From NCBI RefSeq assembly GCF_030250645.1, contig NZ_JASSVS010000010.1, positions 104,325-168,324 on the forward strand: a stretch of 64,000 bases of DNA. The letters are read 5' to 3'. Of this stretch, positions 34,998 through 44,703 are shown in pieces. A model generated the notes under the pieces. It was given only the letters and a program-made list of their open reading frames with translations, was not told where the DNA came from and made no database searches. Both the position numbers and the translations under genes were made by a program. Source of the stretch: Marinobacter azerbaijanicus. Lineage in GTDB: Bacteria; Pseudomonadota; Gammaproteobacteria; Pseudomonadales; Oleiphilaceae. Position 1 is the stretch's first letter, and each line of letters begins with the position of its first letter.

Positions 34998-36295
34998 GGT
35001 TCAGGTTTCTCCAGCACGGCGTAAAAGAATCCATCATGGCTTTCAGGAGCAGGCAGCAACTGGCGGCCTGTTTCCATATCGCGCCCCCACTGTACATCCG
35101 GTGTTATCAGGGTCGCCCTGTTCTGCTGTTTCAGGAATCGACGGATTATACGGTGATTTTCCTGGGGGAACACGGAACAGGTGGCGTAGACCAGCCGCCC
35201 TCCGGGCGCGAGCACCTGCCACATGGCATCCAGCAGGCCCAGCTGGATGCTGGCCAGCGGCACAATGTCCGATTCCCTCCGTAGCAGCTTGATGTCCGGG
35301 TGCCGTCGGATGACACCCGAAGCACTGCAGGGTACATCCAGCAGGATGCGGTCAAACGGTTGCCGGTCCCACCACTGGTCGATTGCTGCCGCATCTGCCT
35401 GTTTCAGGGTTGCCACAAGATCCAGACGCTCCAGGTTTTCCTGTACCCGTGGCAGGCGATCAGCGGATTCGTCAATCGCGACCACTTCCGCCAGCGCTTC
35501 GCAGCTTTCAAGGATAGCGCAGGTTTTGCCGCCTGGTGCAGCGCAGGCATCCAGCACGCGCTGTCCCGGGGCAAGATCCATAAGGGTGGTGCAGAGCTGG
35601 GCCGCTTCATCCTGGACGCTTACCGCACCATCCGCGAACCAGGGCAGGCGGTCTACCGGCACAGGTGCCGCCAGTTGGATACCGTAGGGTGCGTAGTGCG
35701 TGGCGGCGGCTTCGATGTCCGCATCGGCCAGATGCTGAAGATAGTCGTCGCGGGTAAAACGGCGTGCATTCACCCGCAGGGTCATGGGGGCCTGGGCGTT
35801 GTTGGCGTCAAGGATGGCCTGCCAGTCATCGGGCCAGTTGTGGCGTAGCTTTTCCAGCATCCAGTGGGGATGGCTGAAGCGGGCACTGTCGTCAGGCCAT
35901 TCCGGCTCCCCTTCCCGCTCCGCCGCCCGCAGGACGCCGTTAACCAGCCCGGTCAGGTGGGGTTTATCCAGGGCACGGCAGGCTTCCACGGTCTCATTCA
36001 GCACCGCGTAGGTAGCCTGCTGGCTGAAGCGCAGCTGGAACAGGGCCACCAGCATCAGGTGGTGCACGATACGGTCCGGTTTACGCAGCGGTTTTTTCAG
36101 GCGGGCCTGCAATTCCGCATCCAGGCGGTGAAACCAGCGGCAGGTGCCGTAGCAGAGGGCCTGGAGCTGGGGGCGTTCGTTGTCTGCGACGTCGTTCAGG
36201 GCGAGTGGCAGGCATTGTGACAGCGACTGGCCATTTTCGACGGATTGCAGAACCCGGGCGGCCACGGCCCGCATTGGCTGGCCCCGGTCATTCAT
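34994..36295 (-). CDS. rsmB: 16S rRNA (cytosine-967 C5)-methyltransferase RsmB (Sun)
   Basis: 433 residues. The N-terminal ~140 residues are the NusB-like RNA-binding domain (AVAARVLQSVENGQSLSQCL); the rest is a SAM-dependent methyltransferase with VLDACAAPGGKTCAI (SAM loop), LLDVPCSASGVIRRHPD (motif IV Cys) and VYATCSVFPQEN (motif VI, catalytic Cys). It methylates C967 of 16S rRNA. It starts immediately after the fmt stop, consistent with a fmt-rsmB-trkA operon. Confidence 0.96.
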   Translation of the reverse strand: MNDRGQPMRAVAARVLQSVENGQSLSQCLPLALNDVADNERPQLQALCYGTCRWFHRLDAELQARLKKPLRKPDRIVHHLMLVALFQLRFSQQATYAVLNETVEACRALDKPHLTGLVNGVLRAAEREGEPEWPDDSARFSHPHWMLEKLRHNWPDDWQAILDANNAQAPMTLRVNARRFTRDDYLQHLADADIEAAATHYAPYGIQLAAPVPVDRLPWFADGAVSVQDEAAQLCTTLMDLAPGQRVLDACAAPGGKTCAILESCEALAEVVAIDESADRLPRVQENLERLDLVATLKQADAAAIDQWWDRQPFDRILLDVPCSASGVIRRHPDIKLLRRESDIVPLASIQLGLLDAMWQVLAPGGRLVYATCSVFPQENHRIIRRFLKQQNRATLITPDVQWGRDMETGRQLLPAPESHDGFFYAVLEKPEP

Positions 36296-37231
36296 TCAGT
36301 GCAGCTCCTGGCCGGGCATCAGTATGTCCTTGCCGCCGTTGATCAGGTCATTGGCTGATTGCGGGCGCGAGCCTGCCAGCTGTAAGCGGGTGATTCTCAG
36401 GGACTCCAGCCCACAGGCAATGTCGATTCCCTCCCGGCTGCGACGGATCACCGTGCCTGGATGCCTGTCACTGGTGTCTTCCAGAATTTCGGCCTGGTGA
36501 ATGCGAATGCGCTGGTCGTCCAGGTCGGTGTAGGTGCCCGGCCATGGGTTGAAGGCGCGAATCATCCGGCTGATGGCGGGAGCGTCCAGGGTCCAGTCAA
36601 TGTGACCTTCTTCCTTGCTGAGTTTGCTGGCGTAGCAGGCCCGGCTTTCATCCTGGACTTCACCACGCAGCTCACCTTTCTCCAGGTGTTCCAGGGCTTT
36701 GACTATGGCATCACCGCCCAGGTCCGCCAGGCGATCATGAAGGCTGCCGCCGGTGTCGTCTTCCTCGATTGGGGTAATGACTTTCAGCAACATTTCGCCG
36801 GTATCCAGGCCGGCATCCATCTGCATGATGGTGATGCCGGTTTCGTGGTCACCGGCGGCAATAGCCCGCTGGATCGGAGCGGCGCCGCGCCATCGTGGTA
36901 ACAGGGAGGCGTGGATGTTCAGGCAGCCATGGCGCGGAATGTCGAGAACCGCCTGGGGCAGAATAAGCCCGTAGGCGGCCACGATCATGACGTCCGCATC
37001 CAGTGCCCGCAATTGTTCCTGGGCTTCGGCGGTTTTCAGGGACTGGGGCTGGAACACGGGAATCCCCGCCTCCATGGCCACCTGCTTTACCGGGCTGGGT
37101 GTCAGTTTGCGGCCACGACCGGCGGGCCGGTCAGGCTGGGAGTAGACACCAACCACCTGGTGACGGGTTGCAAGCAGGGCTTTGAGTGCGGTGGCTGCAA
37201 AATCGGGGGTGCCGGCAAAAACAAGTCGCAC
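36296..37231 (-). CDS. fmt: Methionyl-tRNA formyltransferase
   Basis: 311 residues. The catalytic core has GRGRKLTPSPVKQVA near the substrate loop, NIHASLLPRWRGAAPIQ (formyl-THF and catalytic Asn/His) and GITIMQMDAGLDTGEML. It formylates Met-tRNA(fMet) for translation initiation. The gene lies between def upstream and rsmB downstream. A hairpin with a T run between def and fmt (37261-37284) may make def partly independent. Confidence 0.97.
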   Translation of the reverse strand: MRLVFAGTPDFAATALKALLATRHQVVGVYSQPDRPAGRGRKLTPSPVKQVAMEAGIPVFQPQSLKTAEAQEQLRALDADVMIVAAYGLILPQAVLDIPRHGCLNIHASLLPRWRGAAPIQRAIAAGDHETGITIMQMDAGLDTGEMLLKVITPIEEDDTGGSLHDRLADLGGDAIVKALEHLEKGELRGEVQDESRACYASKLSKEEGHIDWTLDAPAISRMIRAFNPWPGTYTDLDDQRIRIHQAEILEDTSDRHPGTVIRRSREGIDIACGLESLRITRLQLAGSRPQSANDLINGGKDILMPGQELH

Positions 37232-37260
37232 GGGTATCGGTCTCTGTTTCGTTGAATACG

Positions 37261-37284
37261 AAAAGACCGGGTTTGTACCCGGTC
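37261..37284 (-). terminator. Hairpin with T run between def and fmt (attenuator/terminator)
   Basis: On the minus strand GACCGGGT pairs with ACCCGGTC (37277-37284 and 37265-37272) around a 4-base loop, followed by TTTT (37261-37264). It lies just downstream of def and upstream of fmt, so it may terminate part of the def transcript. Confidence 0.6.
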
Positions 37285-37312
37285 CTGGTTCATGCTTTCT
37301 TTCCTGGCAGTG

Positions 37313-37816
37313 TCAGGCGCTTTTCTTGTGAAGCTTTTCGAGCTTCTTGCGAATCCGGGTGCGCTTGAGGGAACTCAGGTAGTCCACAAACAGCTTGCCA
37401 TTGAGATGGTCCATCTCGTGCTGGATACATACCGCCAGCAGGCCGCGGGCTTCCAGTTCGAACGGTTTGCCGTCCCGGTCGATGGCCCTGATCATGCAAT
37501 GCTCAATCCGCGAAACGTCTTCATAGAAACCCGGCACAGAGAGGCAGCCTTCCTGCATCTCTTCGAGTTCACCGTCGAGCACTTCCACTTCCGGATTGAT
37601 AAACACCCGCGGCTCGCTTCTGTCCTCGGACAGGTCCATCACGATGATCTGCTTGTGCACATTGACCTGAGTGGCCGCGAGGCCAATGCCGGGCGCATCG
37701 TACATGGTCTCAAACATGTCGTCGATCAGCTTGCGGGTCTCGTCGGTCACCTCATCCACTGGCTTGGCAACCGTGCGCAAGCGGGGATCCGGGTATTCGA
37801 GAATGTCTAGTATCAT
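37313..37816 (-). CDS. def: Peptide deformylase
   Basis: 167 residues with all three catalytic motifs: GIGLAATQV (motif 1), EGCLSVPGF (motif 2, metal Cys) and QHEMDHLNG (motif 3, HExxH). It removes the N-formyl group from new proteins and works with Fmt. It is divergent from the LysM gene, the standard gammaproteobacterial arrangement. Confidence 0.97.
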   Translation of the reverse strand: MILDILEYPDPRLRTVAKPVDEVTDETRKLIDDMFETMYDAPGIGLAATQVNVHKQIIVMDLSEDRSEPRVFINPEVEVLDGELEEMQEGCLSVPGFYEDVSRIEHCMIRAIDRDGKPFELEARGLLAVCIQHEMDHLNGKLFVDYLSSLKRTRIRKKLEKLHKKSA

Positions 37817-38190
37817 GGCGCTCGTACTTTTGGTCTCTGAATCTGGCTTTCACCGTTATCTTTTGTAACGGTGTGAATACTGTCTCCTAAATGCGACAGC
37901 GTACTGCGCATTTTTTCATCCCGTGACTATTATGATCGGGATGAAAGAGCGGGTTTCAACGGGTTGTCGCCGTTTACAGTGCTATTATCCCTCAACTCGC
38001 TCATTGAGTACAAACTGATCAGTTGATAGTTAAAAACTTTTGACCGTAACGTAGAATTTACTGGAAGAACAAAAGATAACATCACAATTTGCGAGACATC
38101 TTCTATAGTAGTGGTATAAAAGGCAGATTACCGGCTGCATACCAAGAACAGAATCTATTGATTCAAGGCACGCGATCAAGGACTTAAACA
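37817..38190. other. Divergent promoter region between def and the LysM gene
   Basis: 374 bp without a gene. It is AT-rich near 38020-38130 (GTTAAAAACTTTTGACC, TATAGTAGTGGTATAAAAGG), where promoters for the LysM-dprA direction would be expected. No defined operator was recognised. Confidence 0.5.
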
Positions 38191-39207
38191 ATGAGGAAAC
38201 TGCTGTACGCTCTGGCAGCAAGCATGCTGCTGCTAACCTCCGTGGCCCAGGCTGCCCCGGACCTGAGGTCCGATCATCCCGAGCGTTACACTGTCGTGAA
38301 GGGTGACACCCTGTGGGATATTTCCGCACGGTTTCTGAATAACCCCTGGTACTGGCCGGAAATCTGGCATGTGAACCCACAGGTTCAGAACCCCCACCTG
38401 ATTTATCCGGGCGACGAGCTGGCGCTTGTGTATATTGATGGCAAACCCCGGGTAACCAAGGTTTCCAGTGATCGCACGGTGAAACTGTCGCCAAAGGTAC
38501 GTTCCGAGCCCATTGATACACCGATTCCCGCCATACCGCTGGATGCGATCGGCAGTTTCCTCACCGATACCCGCATTGTCAGTGTTGAGGAGCTCAACGG
38601 AGCACCTTACGTGCTGGAAGGCGAAGATGGTCGCATTATTACCGGCGCGGGCGACCGTATCTATGCCCGTGGTGAAAAGCCGGCGAATAATCTTGGCGTT
38701 TTCCGCCGTAGCAAAGAGTTCCGGGATCCCGAAACCGGTGAGTTCCTGGGCCTGGAAGCTCGCAGTATCGCCCGTGGCGAAGTCACGGCTGAAAATGGTG
38801 ACGTACTCACTCTTCGCCTGAAACAGTCCAGTGAGGAAGTTCGCATCGGTGACCGTCTGCTGGTAGGTGAAGAGCGTCGTATAAACACCAGTTTCGTGCC
38901 CAGTTCGCCGGATACCGAGATCGAAGCACAGATGATTTCGGTTGATGGTGGTGTCAGCCAGATCGGCCAGTTTGACGTGGTTGCCATTAACCGGGGTGAG
39001 CGCGAAGGACTCAAGGCTGGCAACGTCATGGCTGTGCTCAAGAGCGGCAACCTGGTGCGGGACCCGGTCACCAACGAAACCATCGAGCTGCCTTCCGAGC
39101 GTGCCGGGCTGATGATGGTATTCCAGACCTACGAGAAGATGAGCTACGGCCTGATTCTTCAGGCCACACGCCCGCTGTCGGTGGGTGACAAGGTGACCAA
39201 CCCCTGA
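38191..39207 (+). CDS. LysM peptidoglycan-binding domain protein, exported
   Basis: 338 residues. A signal peptide is present (KLLYALAASMLLLTSVAQA, cleavage after about residue 23), followed by one LysM domain (YTVVKGDTLWDISARF through PGDELALVYI, about 31-82). The remaining ~240 residues are beta-rich and conserved in gammaproteobacteria between def and dprA. It probably binds the periplasmic cell wall; its exact role is not established. A clear rho-independent terminator follows. Confidence 0.92.
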   Translation: MRKLLYALAASMLLLTSVAQAAPDLRSDHPERYTVVKGDTLWDISARFLNNPWYWPEIWHVNPQVQNPHLIYPGDELALVYIDGKPRVTKVSSDRTVKLSPKVRSEPIDTPIPAIPLDAIGSFLTDTRIVSVEELNGAPYVLEGEDGRIITGAGDRIYARGEKPANNLGVFRRSKEFRDPETGEFLGLEARSIARGEVTAENGDVLTLRLKQSSEEVRIGDRLLVGEERRINTSFVPSSPDTEIEAQMISVDGGVSQIGQFDVVAINRGEREGLKAGNVMAVLKSGNLVRDPVTNETIELPSERAGLMMVFQTYEKMSYGLILQATRPLSVGDKVTNP

Positions 39208-39248
39208 GGGGCAGGCAGGTCACGTAATACGAGTTTGAGATAGCGTTG

Positions 39249-39284
39249 AAAAAAAAGGGAGCCGCATCGCCGGCTCCCTTTTTT
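39249..39284. terminator. Rho-independent terminator (works both ways)
   Basis: A-run (39249-39256), stem GGGAGCCG (39257-39264) and CGGCTCCC (39271-39278) with a 6-base loop, then TTTTTT. It lies 42 bases after the LysM stop and before dprA. Confidence 0.9.
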
Positions 39285-39356
39285 GTGGCATAATTCAGGC
39301 GCGTCCGGCCAGGAAGGCGGGGCCAGTCGTCAACACCTGATCCACGGAAGGATGTC

Positions 39357-40535
39357 ATGCCCTCATCTATTGTTGCCCTATCAGGCCCTGACCTGTTTCA
39401 GTCGGACACCGGATTCTGGATATTGCTGTCCTGTCTGCCAAAATTCGGTGCCCGCCATCAGCAGGCCATCATTGAGCAATTCCCTGACTTTCAGGGGTTA
39501 ATGACCAGTAATGCCGCGACCCTGAAAGCTCTGGGGCTGGCGACGGAAACCATTGATGCGCTGGAGGCCTGGCGCCGCCAGGACACCGCCCATCCGGTTG
39601 TTGACACTGCGATCACCATCCACAGGAAGTGCCTCAATACCGGCACCGATATCCTGACCATGGCGGAGGCGGACTACCCTGATCCCCTGAAGCATATCCA
39701 GGATCCACCACTGGTGTTGTATCTGCGTGGTGACCGTGCCCTGTTGGCCCGGGAACAGATTGGCATCGTTGGCAGCCGCAATGCCACCCGGGCCGGGCTG
39801 GAACATGCCCGTGCTTTTGCGGCTGCACTGGGCAGGAACGGTCTGCTGGTAACCAGCGGTCTTGCCCTTGGTGTGGATGGTGCTGCCCACGCCGGGGCGC
39901 TGGATGCAGGTTATCCAACAGTGGCAGTCATTGGTAACGGCGTCGACCGGCCCTATCCCTATCGCCACCGCACACTCAGCCAGCGAATTGCCTGTGATGG
40001 TGTGATTGTCTCTGAATATCCGCCTGGCACCCCGGCCAGGGCGGGTCATTTCCCTCGCCGTAACCGGATTATCAGTGGCCTTAGCCGCGGCATTCTGGTG
40101 GTAGAAGCCGGTTTGAAAAGCGGCTCACTGATTACCGCCCGCCTGGCTCTCGAACAGGGGCGGGAGGTTTTTGCTATTCCCGGCTCGGTACACAATCCCC
40201 TGGCCCGTGGTTGTCATGACCTGATCCGCCAGGGGGCCAAGCTGGTGGAAACCGTGGATGATATCTGTGAGGAGCTGGGGGATTGGTGGAGCAGTCAGCA
40301 TCAGGCCAGAGAACACGACATGCAACCGGGGAAGAACCCGGTTGATCGGGTGATGGCAGGGCTGGACTCCCGGGAAATCGCGGTTCTGGAGGCTTTAGGG
40401 TATGATCCGAAATCGACCGATGATTTATGTTCAGTGACCGGTCTTCCCGCTGACCAGTTGATGCAGTCACTGCTGCTTCTGGAACTCCAGGGGCTGGTGG
40501 ATGCTGCACCCGGAGGGTTTCAGCGGATTGCCTGA
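39357..40535 (+). CDS. dprA: DNA-processing protein DprA (Smf)
   Basis: 392 residues: an N-terminal SAM-like helical part, a Rossmann-like DprA core (IGIVGSRNATRAGLEHARAFA, VTSGLALGVDGAAHAGAL, FPRRNRIISGLSRGILVVEA) and a C-terminal winged helix (about 325-390). DprA loads RecA on incoming single-stranded DNA during natural transformation. Its presence alone does not prove competence. It precedes tsaC by 26 bases in the usual order. Confidence 0.95.
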   Translation: MPSSIVALSGPDLFQSDTGFWILLSCLPKFGARHQQAIIEQFPDFQGLMTSNAATLKALGLATETIDALEAWRRQDTAHPVVDTAITIHRKCLNTGTDILTMAEADYPDPLKHIQDPPLVLYLRGDRALLAREQIGIVGSRNATRAGLEHARAFAAALGRNGLLVTSGLALGVDGAAHAGALDAGYPTVAVIGNGVDRPYPYRHRTLSQRIACDGVIVSEYPPGTPARAGHFPRRNRIISGLSRGILVVEAGLKSGSLITARLALEQGREVFAIPGSVHNPLARGCHDLIRQGAKLVETVDDICEELGDWWSSQHQAREHDMQPGKNPVDRVMAGLDSREIAVLEALGYDPKSTDDLCSVTGLPADQLMQSLLLLELQGLVDAAPGGFQRIA

Positions 40536-40561
40536 ACTGATTCCAGTGGCCTGACGATTCC

Positions 40562-41137
40562 ATGAAAAAACCACAGCAACCTCTGTCTGACTGGCACCTT
40601 CATTGCGCCCGCCGTACCATTCTTGGTGGAGGCGTTATTGCCTACCCCACGGAAGCGGTGTGGGGCCTTGGCTGCGACCCCTGGAACGGGGAGGCCGTTG
40701 AGCGGATTCTTGAGCTCAAGCAGCGCCCGGTCGAGAAGGGGGTGATTCTTGTGGCAGCCTCTGTTGATCAGGTACGGTTCCTGCTGGAGCCGTTGCCAAA
40801 AGAGCTTCAGGAGAAAGCGACGGCCTGCTGGCCCGGCCCGGTGACCTGCCTGCTACCGGATGTCCTGAAGCAGATCCCGGATCAGGTCAGGGGTCGCCAC
40901 AGTTCCATTGCAGTCCGTGTCAGTGACCACCCGGTAGTGCGGGCACTATGCGAGGCCGTCGGCTTCCCCCTGGTGTCCACCTCCTGCAATCCTGCCGGTC
41001 GTCAGCCGGCCCGTACCTCGTGGCAGGTGCGCCGGTATTTTGAGGGGCAACTGGACTGGCTGGTGCCGGGAGAGTTGGGCGGTAATCGTCAGCCCAGCCG
41101 CATCATCGATATCGTCAGCGGACAACAACTGCGTTAG
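40562..41137 (+). CDS. tsaC: Threonylcarbamoyl-AMP synthase TsaC (YrdC/RimN type)
   Basis: 191 residues with the YrdC fold motifs GGGVIAYPTEAVWGLGCDPWN, KQRPVEKGVILVAAS, and STSCNPAGRQPA. It makes threonylcarbamoyl-AMP from threonine, bicarbonate and ATP for the t6A37 modification of ANN-decoding tRNAs. The short form without the SUA5 domain fits TsaC. hemF follows after 8 bases. Confidence 0.95.
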   Translation: MKKPQQPLSDWHLHCARRTILGGGVIAYPTEAVWGLGCDPWNGEAVERILELKQRPVEKGVILVAASVDQVRFLLEPLPKELQEKATACWPGPVTCLLPDVLKQIPDQVRGRHSSIAVRVSDHPVVRALCEAVGFPLVSTSCNPAGRQPARTSWQVRRYFEGQLDWLVPGELGGNRQPSRIIDIVSGQQLR

Positions 41138-41145
41138 GAGATCCT

Positions 41146-42072
41146 ATGCCTCAGCAACCGGACAGCAATGCCGTTAAACAATACCTACTGGGGCTACAGG
41201 AACAGATCTGCCAGCGGCTGGCGGTGGTTGATGGCAAAGGCAGCTTCGAAACCGACGCCTGGGACCGTCCCGAGGGCGGCGGCGGAATCAGCCGGGTAAT
41301 GACCGAGGGCGCCGTGTTCGAGAAGGGCGGGGTGAACTTCTCCCACGTAATGGGCGATACCATGCCAGCGTCCGCCACGGCGCACAGGCCCCACCTGGCG
41401 GGCGCGCCCTGGCAGGCCATGGGGGTGTCCCTGGTGATGCATCCGCTTAATCCCTATGTGCCGACATCCCATGCCAACGTGCGGTTTTTCGTGGCAACGC
41501 CAGAGAATGCCGAGCCTGTGTACTGGTTCGGCGGCGGTTATGATCTTACGCCCTATTACGGGTTTGACGAGGACTGCGTGCACTGGCACAAGGTAGCGAA
41601 GTCCGCCTGCGATCCTTTTGGCGAACAGACCTATCCGGAGTATAAACGGTGGTGTGACAACTACTTCTACCTCAAGCATCGGGACGAACCCCGGGGCGTG
41701 GGTGGGCTGTTTTTTGATGACCATAACACCGGGGATTTCGGCCGCGATTTTGCCTTGATGCAATCCGTAGGCGACAGCTTCATTGAGGCTTATGAGCCTA
41801 TTGTTCGTCGCCGCAGGGGCATTGTCTGGAGTGAACGCGAGCGGGAGTTTCAGCTCTATCGCCGGGGTCGCTACGTGGAGTTCAACCTGGTATATGACCG
41901 TGGCACTCTTTTTGGCCTGCAGTCCGGAGGCCGTACCGAATCGATCCTGATGTCATTACCCCCGCTGGTGCGTTGGGAATACAGCTACGTCCCGGAACCG
42001 GGCACGGAAGAGGCGCGGCTGACCGAGTATTTCCTTACCGGGCGGGACTGGTTGGAGACTTCCGATGAATAA
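41146..42072 (+). CDS. hemF: Coproporphyrinogen III oxidase, oxygen-dependent
   Basis: 308 residues with signature stretches GGGGISRVMTEGAVFEKGGVN, WFGGGYDLTPYYGF and FNLVYDRGTLFGLQSGGR. It decarboxylates coproporphyrinogen III to protoporphyrinogen IX using O2 in heme synthesis. It overlaps aroE by 8 bases. A strict aerobic or facultative lifestyle fits with the cox operon later in the window. Confidence 0.97.
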   Translation: MPQQPDSNAVKQYLLGLQEQICQRLAVVDGKGSFETDAWDRPEGGGGISRVMTEGAVFEKGGVNFSHVMGDTMPASATAHRPHLAGAPWQAMGVSLVMHPLNPYVPTSHANVRFFVATPENAEPVYWFGGGYDLTPYYGFDEDCVHWHKVAKSACDPFGEQTYPEYKRWCDNYFYLKHRDEPRGVGGLFFDDHNTGDFGRDFALMQSVGDSFIEAYEPIVRRRRGIVWSEREREFQLYRRGRYVEFNLVYDRGTLFGLQSGGRTESILMSLPPLVRWEYSYVPEPGTEEARLTEYFLTGRDWLETSDE

Positions 42073-42892
42073 TGATCTTTACGCCGTGGTGGGCAATCCC
42101 ATCAGTCACAGTAAGTCCCCTCGAATCCATAGCCTGTTTGCCAGTCAGACCGGCGAGCAGTTGGAGTACACGGCCATTCAGGCGCCCGAAGACGGCTTTG
42201 CCGATGCCGTAACCGGTTTTTTCCAGCGTGGCGGCAAGGGACTGAACGTCACTGTGCCCTTCAAGGAACAGGCCTGGAAACTGGCGGACCAGCGCACTGA
42301 GCGGGCAGAACTGGCTGGCGCTGCCAACACCCTTTACATGAGCAGTGAGGGCCTGCTCACCGCAGATAACACAGATGGTAAGGGCCTGGTGACAGACCTG
42401 ACTGAAAACCACTGTGTCACGCTGGCAGGCAGAAACATCCTGGTATTGGGTGCGGGCGGTGCGGTGCGTGGTGTACTGGGGCCCTTATTGGCGGAGAAGC
42501 CGTTGTCCGTGGTCATCGCCAATCGCACGGTTGCCAAAGCCGAGGCCCTGCTCGCCCTGTTTGAACCAGTCGCAGAGCAGACCCGACTGGAGGCGTGTGG
42601 ATTCGAGCAGCTCACGGAGCCGTTTGACGTCATCATTAATGGCACCAGTGCCAGCCTGAAGGGGGATCTACCCCCGATTTCGGCAAATGTGATCGGTGCC
42701 GGCACGGTGGTCTATGACATGATGTATTCTCTGCAGACCACGACATTCAATCAGTGGGCATTGGACCAGGGAGCCACATTGGTATTTGATGGTCTGGGCA
42801 TGCTGGTGGAGCAGGCGGCTGAGTCGTTTCGGATATGGCGTGGCGTCAGCCCGGAAACGCGCCCTGTGATCGACGAATTACGAAACGACTGA
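42065..42892 (+). CDS. aroE: Shikimate dehydrogenase
   Basis: 275 residues. Substrate-binding GNPISHSKSPRIHSLF at the N-terminus, catalytic Lys/Asp region (TVPFKEQA, NTDGKG) and the NADP Rossmann motif VLGAGGAVRGVLGPLL are present. It reduces 3-dehydroshikimate to shikimate in aromatic amino acid synthesis. Confidence 0.97.
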   Translation: MNNDLYAVVGNPISHSKSPRIHSLFASQTGEQLEYTAIQAPEDGFADAVTGFFQRGGKGLNVTVPFKEQAWKLADQRTERAELAGAANTLYMSSEGLLTADNTDGKGLVTDLTENHCVTLAGRNILVLGAGGAVRGVLGPLLAEKPLSVVIANRTVAKAEALLALFEPVAEQTRLEACGFEQLTEPFDVIINGTSASLKGDLPPISANVIGAGTVVYDMMYSLQTTTFNQWALDQGATLVFDGLGMLVEQAAESFRIWRGVSPETRPVIDELRND

Positions 42893-42967
42893 GCTCAGGC
42901 CGGGCGCATGGGCTATGCTCAGCAAGGTGTACAAGATTCCCGAAAGGTTTCTGACTAAAGGTCTCTG

Positions 42968-43741
42968 ATGGATATTCTCACCCTTGTGGGGCTGGTGGCA
43001 GGCGTTCTGATTGTTTTGCTCGCAATGCTGGCCAATGCGTCGATTCTTACCTTTTTCAACCTGCCCGGTCTGGCGATCGTGCTGGGCGGCACCTTCGCCG
43101 TCACCCTTATCAAGTTCCGCCTGCCCTCGGTTATGAGCGCGTTCCGGCTGGCCTTTGCGGCTGCATTCACCGACAGGGTGGAGCGACCCGCGGAACTGAT
43201 CCGGGAGGTGGGCACACTGGCACTGGTGGTGCGCAAGGAGGGGATTCTGGGCCTGGAGAATCACTCCACCAATAACGACTTCCTGCGCAAAGCCATCAAC
43301 CTGTGTGTCGACGGACACCCGCCGGAGCTGGTCGAAGAGGCGCTGGCCCAGGAAACCCAGCAGACGGCTGAACGCTATGAAGTGGCCGAGCGGGTTTTCC
43401 GTGGTATCGGTGAATCCGCCCCGGCCATCGGCATGCTGGGCACACTGGTGGGACTGGTGCAGATGCTCAACACCCTTGATGACCCTGCCTCCATCGGCCC
43501 GGCCATGGCAATTGCACTGCTGACCACGCTTTACGGCGCCTTCATCGCCCAGCTCATTGCCCTGCCCCTGGCGGACAAGCTGCAGCTCAAGGCTGAAGAC
43601 GAGGCCCGCAACCAGATGCTGATCACCACGTCCATACGCAACATCATGCGCGGAGAAAACCCGCGGGTAATGACCGAGCTGCTGTCCTCCTTTGTGACGC
43701 CAGAACAGCGCACTGACCTCGCGCCGGAGCGGGAGGCGTAG
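42968..43741 (+). CDS. pomA: Flagellar stator channel subunit, PomA/MotA type
   Basis: 257 residues, four hydrophobic segments, with the MotA/PomA core (ESAPAIGMLGTLVGLVQML and MAIALLTTLYGAFIAQLI). The short length and the lack of the long MotA periplasmic features favour the Na+-type PomA over MotA, though ion choice is an inference. It forms the stator with the next gene, whose start is 3 bases after its stop. Confidence 0.88.
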   Translation: MDILTLVGLVAGVLIVLLAMLANASILTFFNLPGLAIVLGGTFAVTLIKFRLPSVMSAFRLAFAAAFTDRVERPAELIREVGTLALVVRKEGILGLENHSTNNDFLRKAINLCVDGHPPELVEEALAQETQQTAERYEVAERVFRGIGESAPAIGMLGTLVGLVQMLNTLDDPASIGPAMAIALLTTLYGAFIAQLIALPLADKLQLKAEDEARNQMLITTSIRNIMRGENPRVMTELLSSFVTPEQRTDLAPEREA

Positions 43742-43744
43742 ATT

Positions 43745-44578
43745 TTGATCGTGCGCCATCCAGTCAGAAAGAAAAAACACGGGCGGGGTTCCCCCGCCTG
43801 GATTGTCACTTTTGCCGACCTGGCCACCCTGCTGCTGACGTTCTTTATCCTGCTGCTGTCCTTTGCGGAAATGGATATCGAAAAATACCGCGCCATGGCG
43901 AACTCCATGGCAGTTGCCTTTGGCAGCAGTCAGGTGCTTGGGGACGATATCGGCGGCTCTCCCCTGACCCTGATTGAGTCTGATACCGTGTCGCTACCCG
44001 AGCCCATGGACACATCTTCCAGCGAGCCCGAATTCATTGATGAGCGCGCTGAAGCGGGCGCGCCAACCAGAATCCCTCCCGGTGTGATTGAACTGGCCAG
44101 CCGGATGATCGAGGAGCTGGAGGCCGAGGTGGCTTCGGAGGCGCTGAGTGTCAACTACGATGAAAATCAGGTGGTCATACGCTTTTCCGAGGAAGCCACA
44201 TTCCGTTCCGGTGATGCCACCATCAAGCCGGAGATGATCCCGATCATAGAGCGGGTGGTGGATGTTCTTTCCGGCTGCACCGGTGACGTACTGGTGTCTG
44301 GTTACACCGACGACCGACCCATATCCAGTGGCCGCTACCGCTCCAACTGGGACCTGTCCGCCGCGCGCGCGGTTTCAGTGGTCCACGAACTGGTGCTGAA
44401 TCGGCAGGTGCCGGCAGAAAGGGTTGTGGCGGCAGGTCGGGCGGAAACGAATCCGCTGGCACCCAACGACAGCGAGGAAAACCGCGCCAGGAATCGGCGG
44501 GTTGAGATTGCTATCCGGGATCCGGAGTGTGATGACAGCGTGGACACCGGCGAACTGCCGGTGGAAATCATGCCATAA
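43745..44578 (+). CDS. pomB: Flagellar stator subunit with OmpA domain, PomB/MotB type
   Basis: 277 residues from a TTG at 43745 (GGGAGG 8 bases upstream); a GTG at 43751 is the alternative. One transmembrane helix carries the ion-binding Asp in VTFADLATLLLTFFILLLSFAEMD-like sequence, which matches PomB. The C-terminal part is an OmpA/MotB peptidoglycan-binding domain (VLVSGYTDDRPISSGRYRSN, SEENRARNRRVEI). It anchors the stator to the cell wall. Confidence 0.9.
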   Translation: MIVRHPVRKKKHGRGSPAWIVTFADLATLLLTFFILLLSFAEMDIEKYRAMANSMAVAFGSSQVLGDDIGGSPLTLIESDTVSLPEPMDTSSSEPEFIDERAEAGAPTRIPPGVIELASRMIEELEAEVASEALSVNYDENQVVIRFSEEATFRSGDATIKPEMIPIIERVVDVLSGCTGDVLVSGYTDDRPISSGRYRSNWDLSAARAVSVVHELVLNRQVPAERVVAAGRAETNPLAPNDSEENRARNRRVEIAIRDPECDDSVDTGELPVEIMP

Positions 44579-44703
44579 CAGCGCCTTATGCTTGTCAGGA
44601 AGCTGCTCATAGTCAATTCATATAACTCCAACGCGTTCAGATCTTTATACTGTGCGGCCCGAAGTGAATACATTTGCCGATACAACGAAGTCAGAGAGAG
44701 ACT

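Noticed and set aside
42878..43780. 300-codon minus-strand open frame
   Set aside because: Antisense to pomA; histidine/glutamine-rich, typical of a GC-rich shadow.
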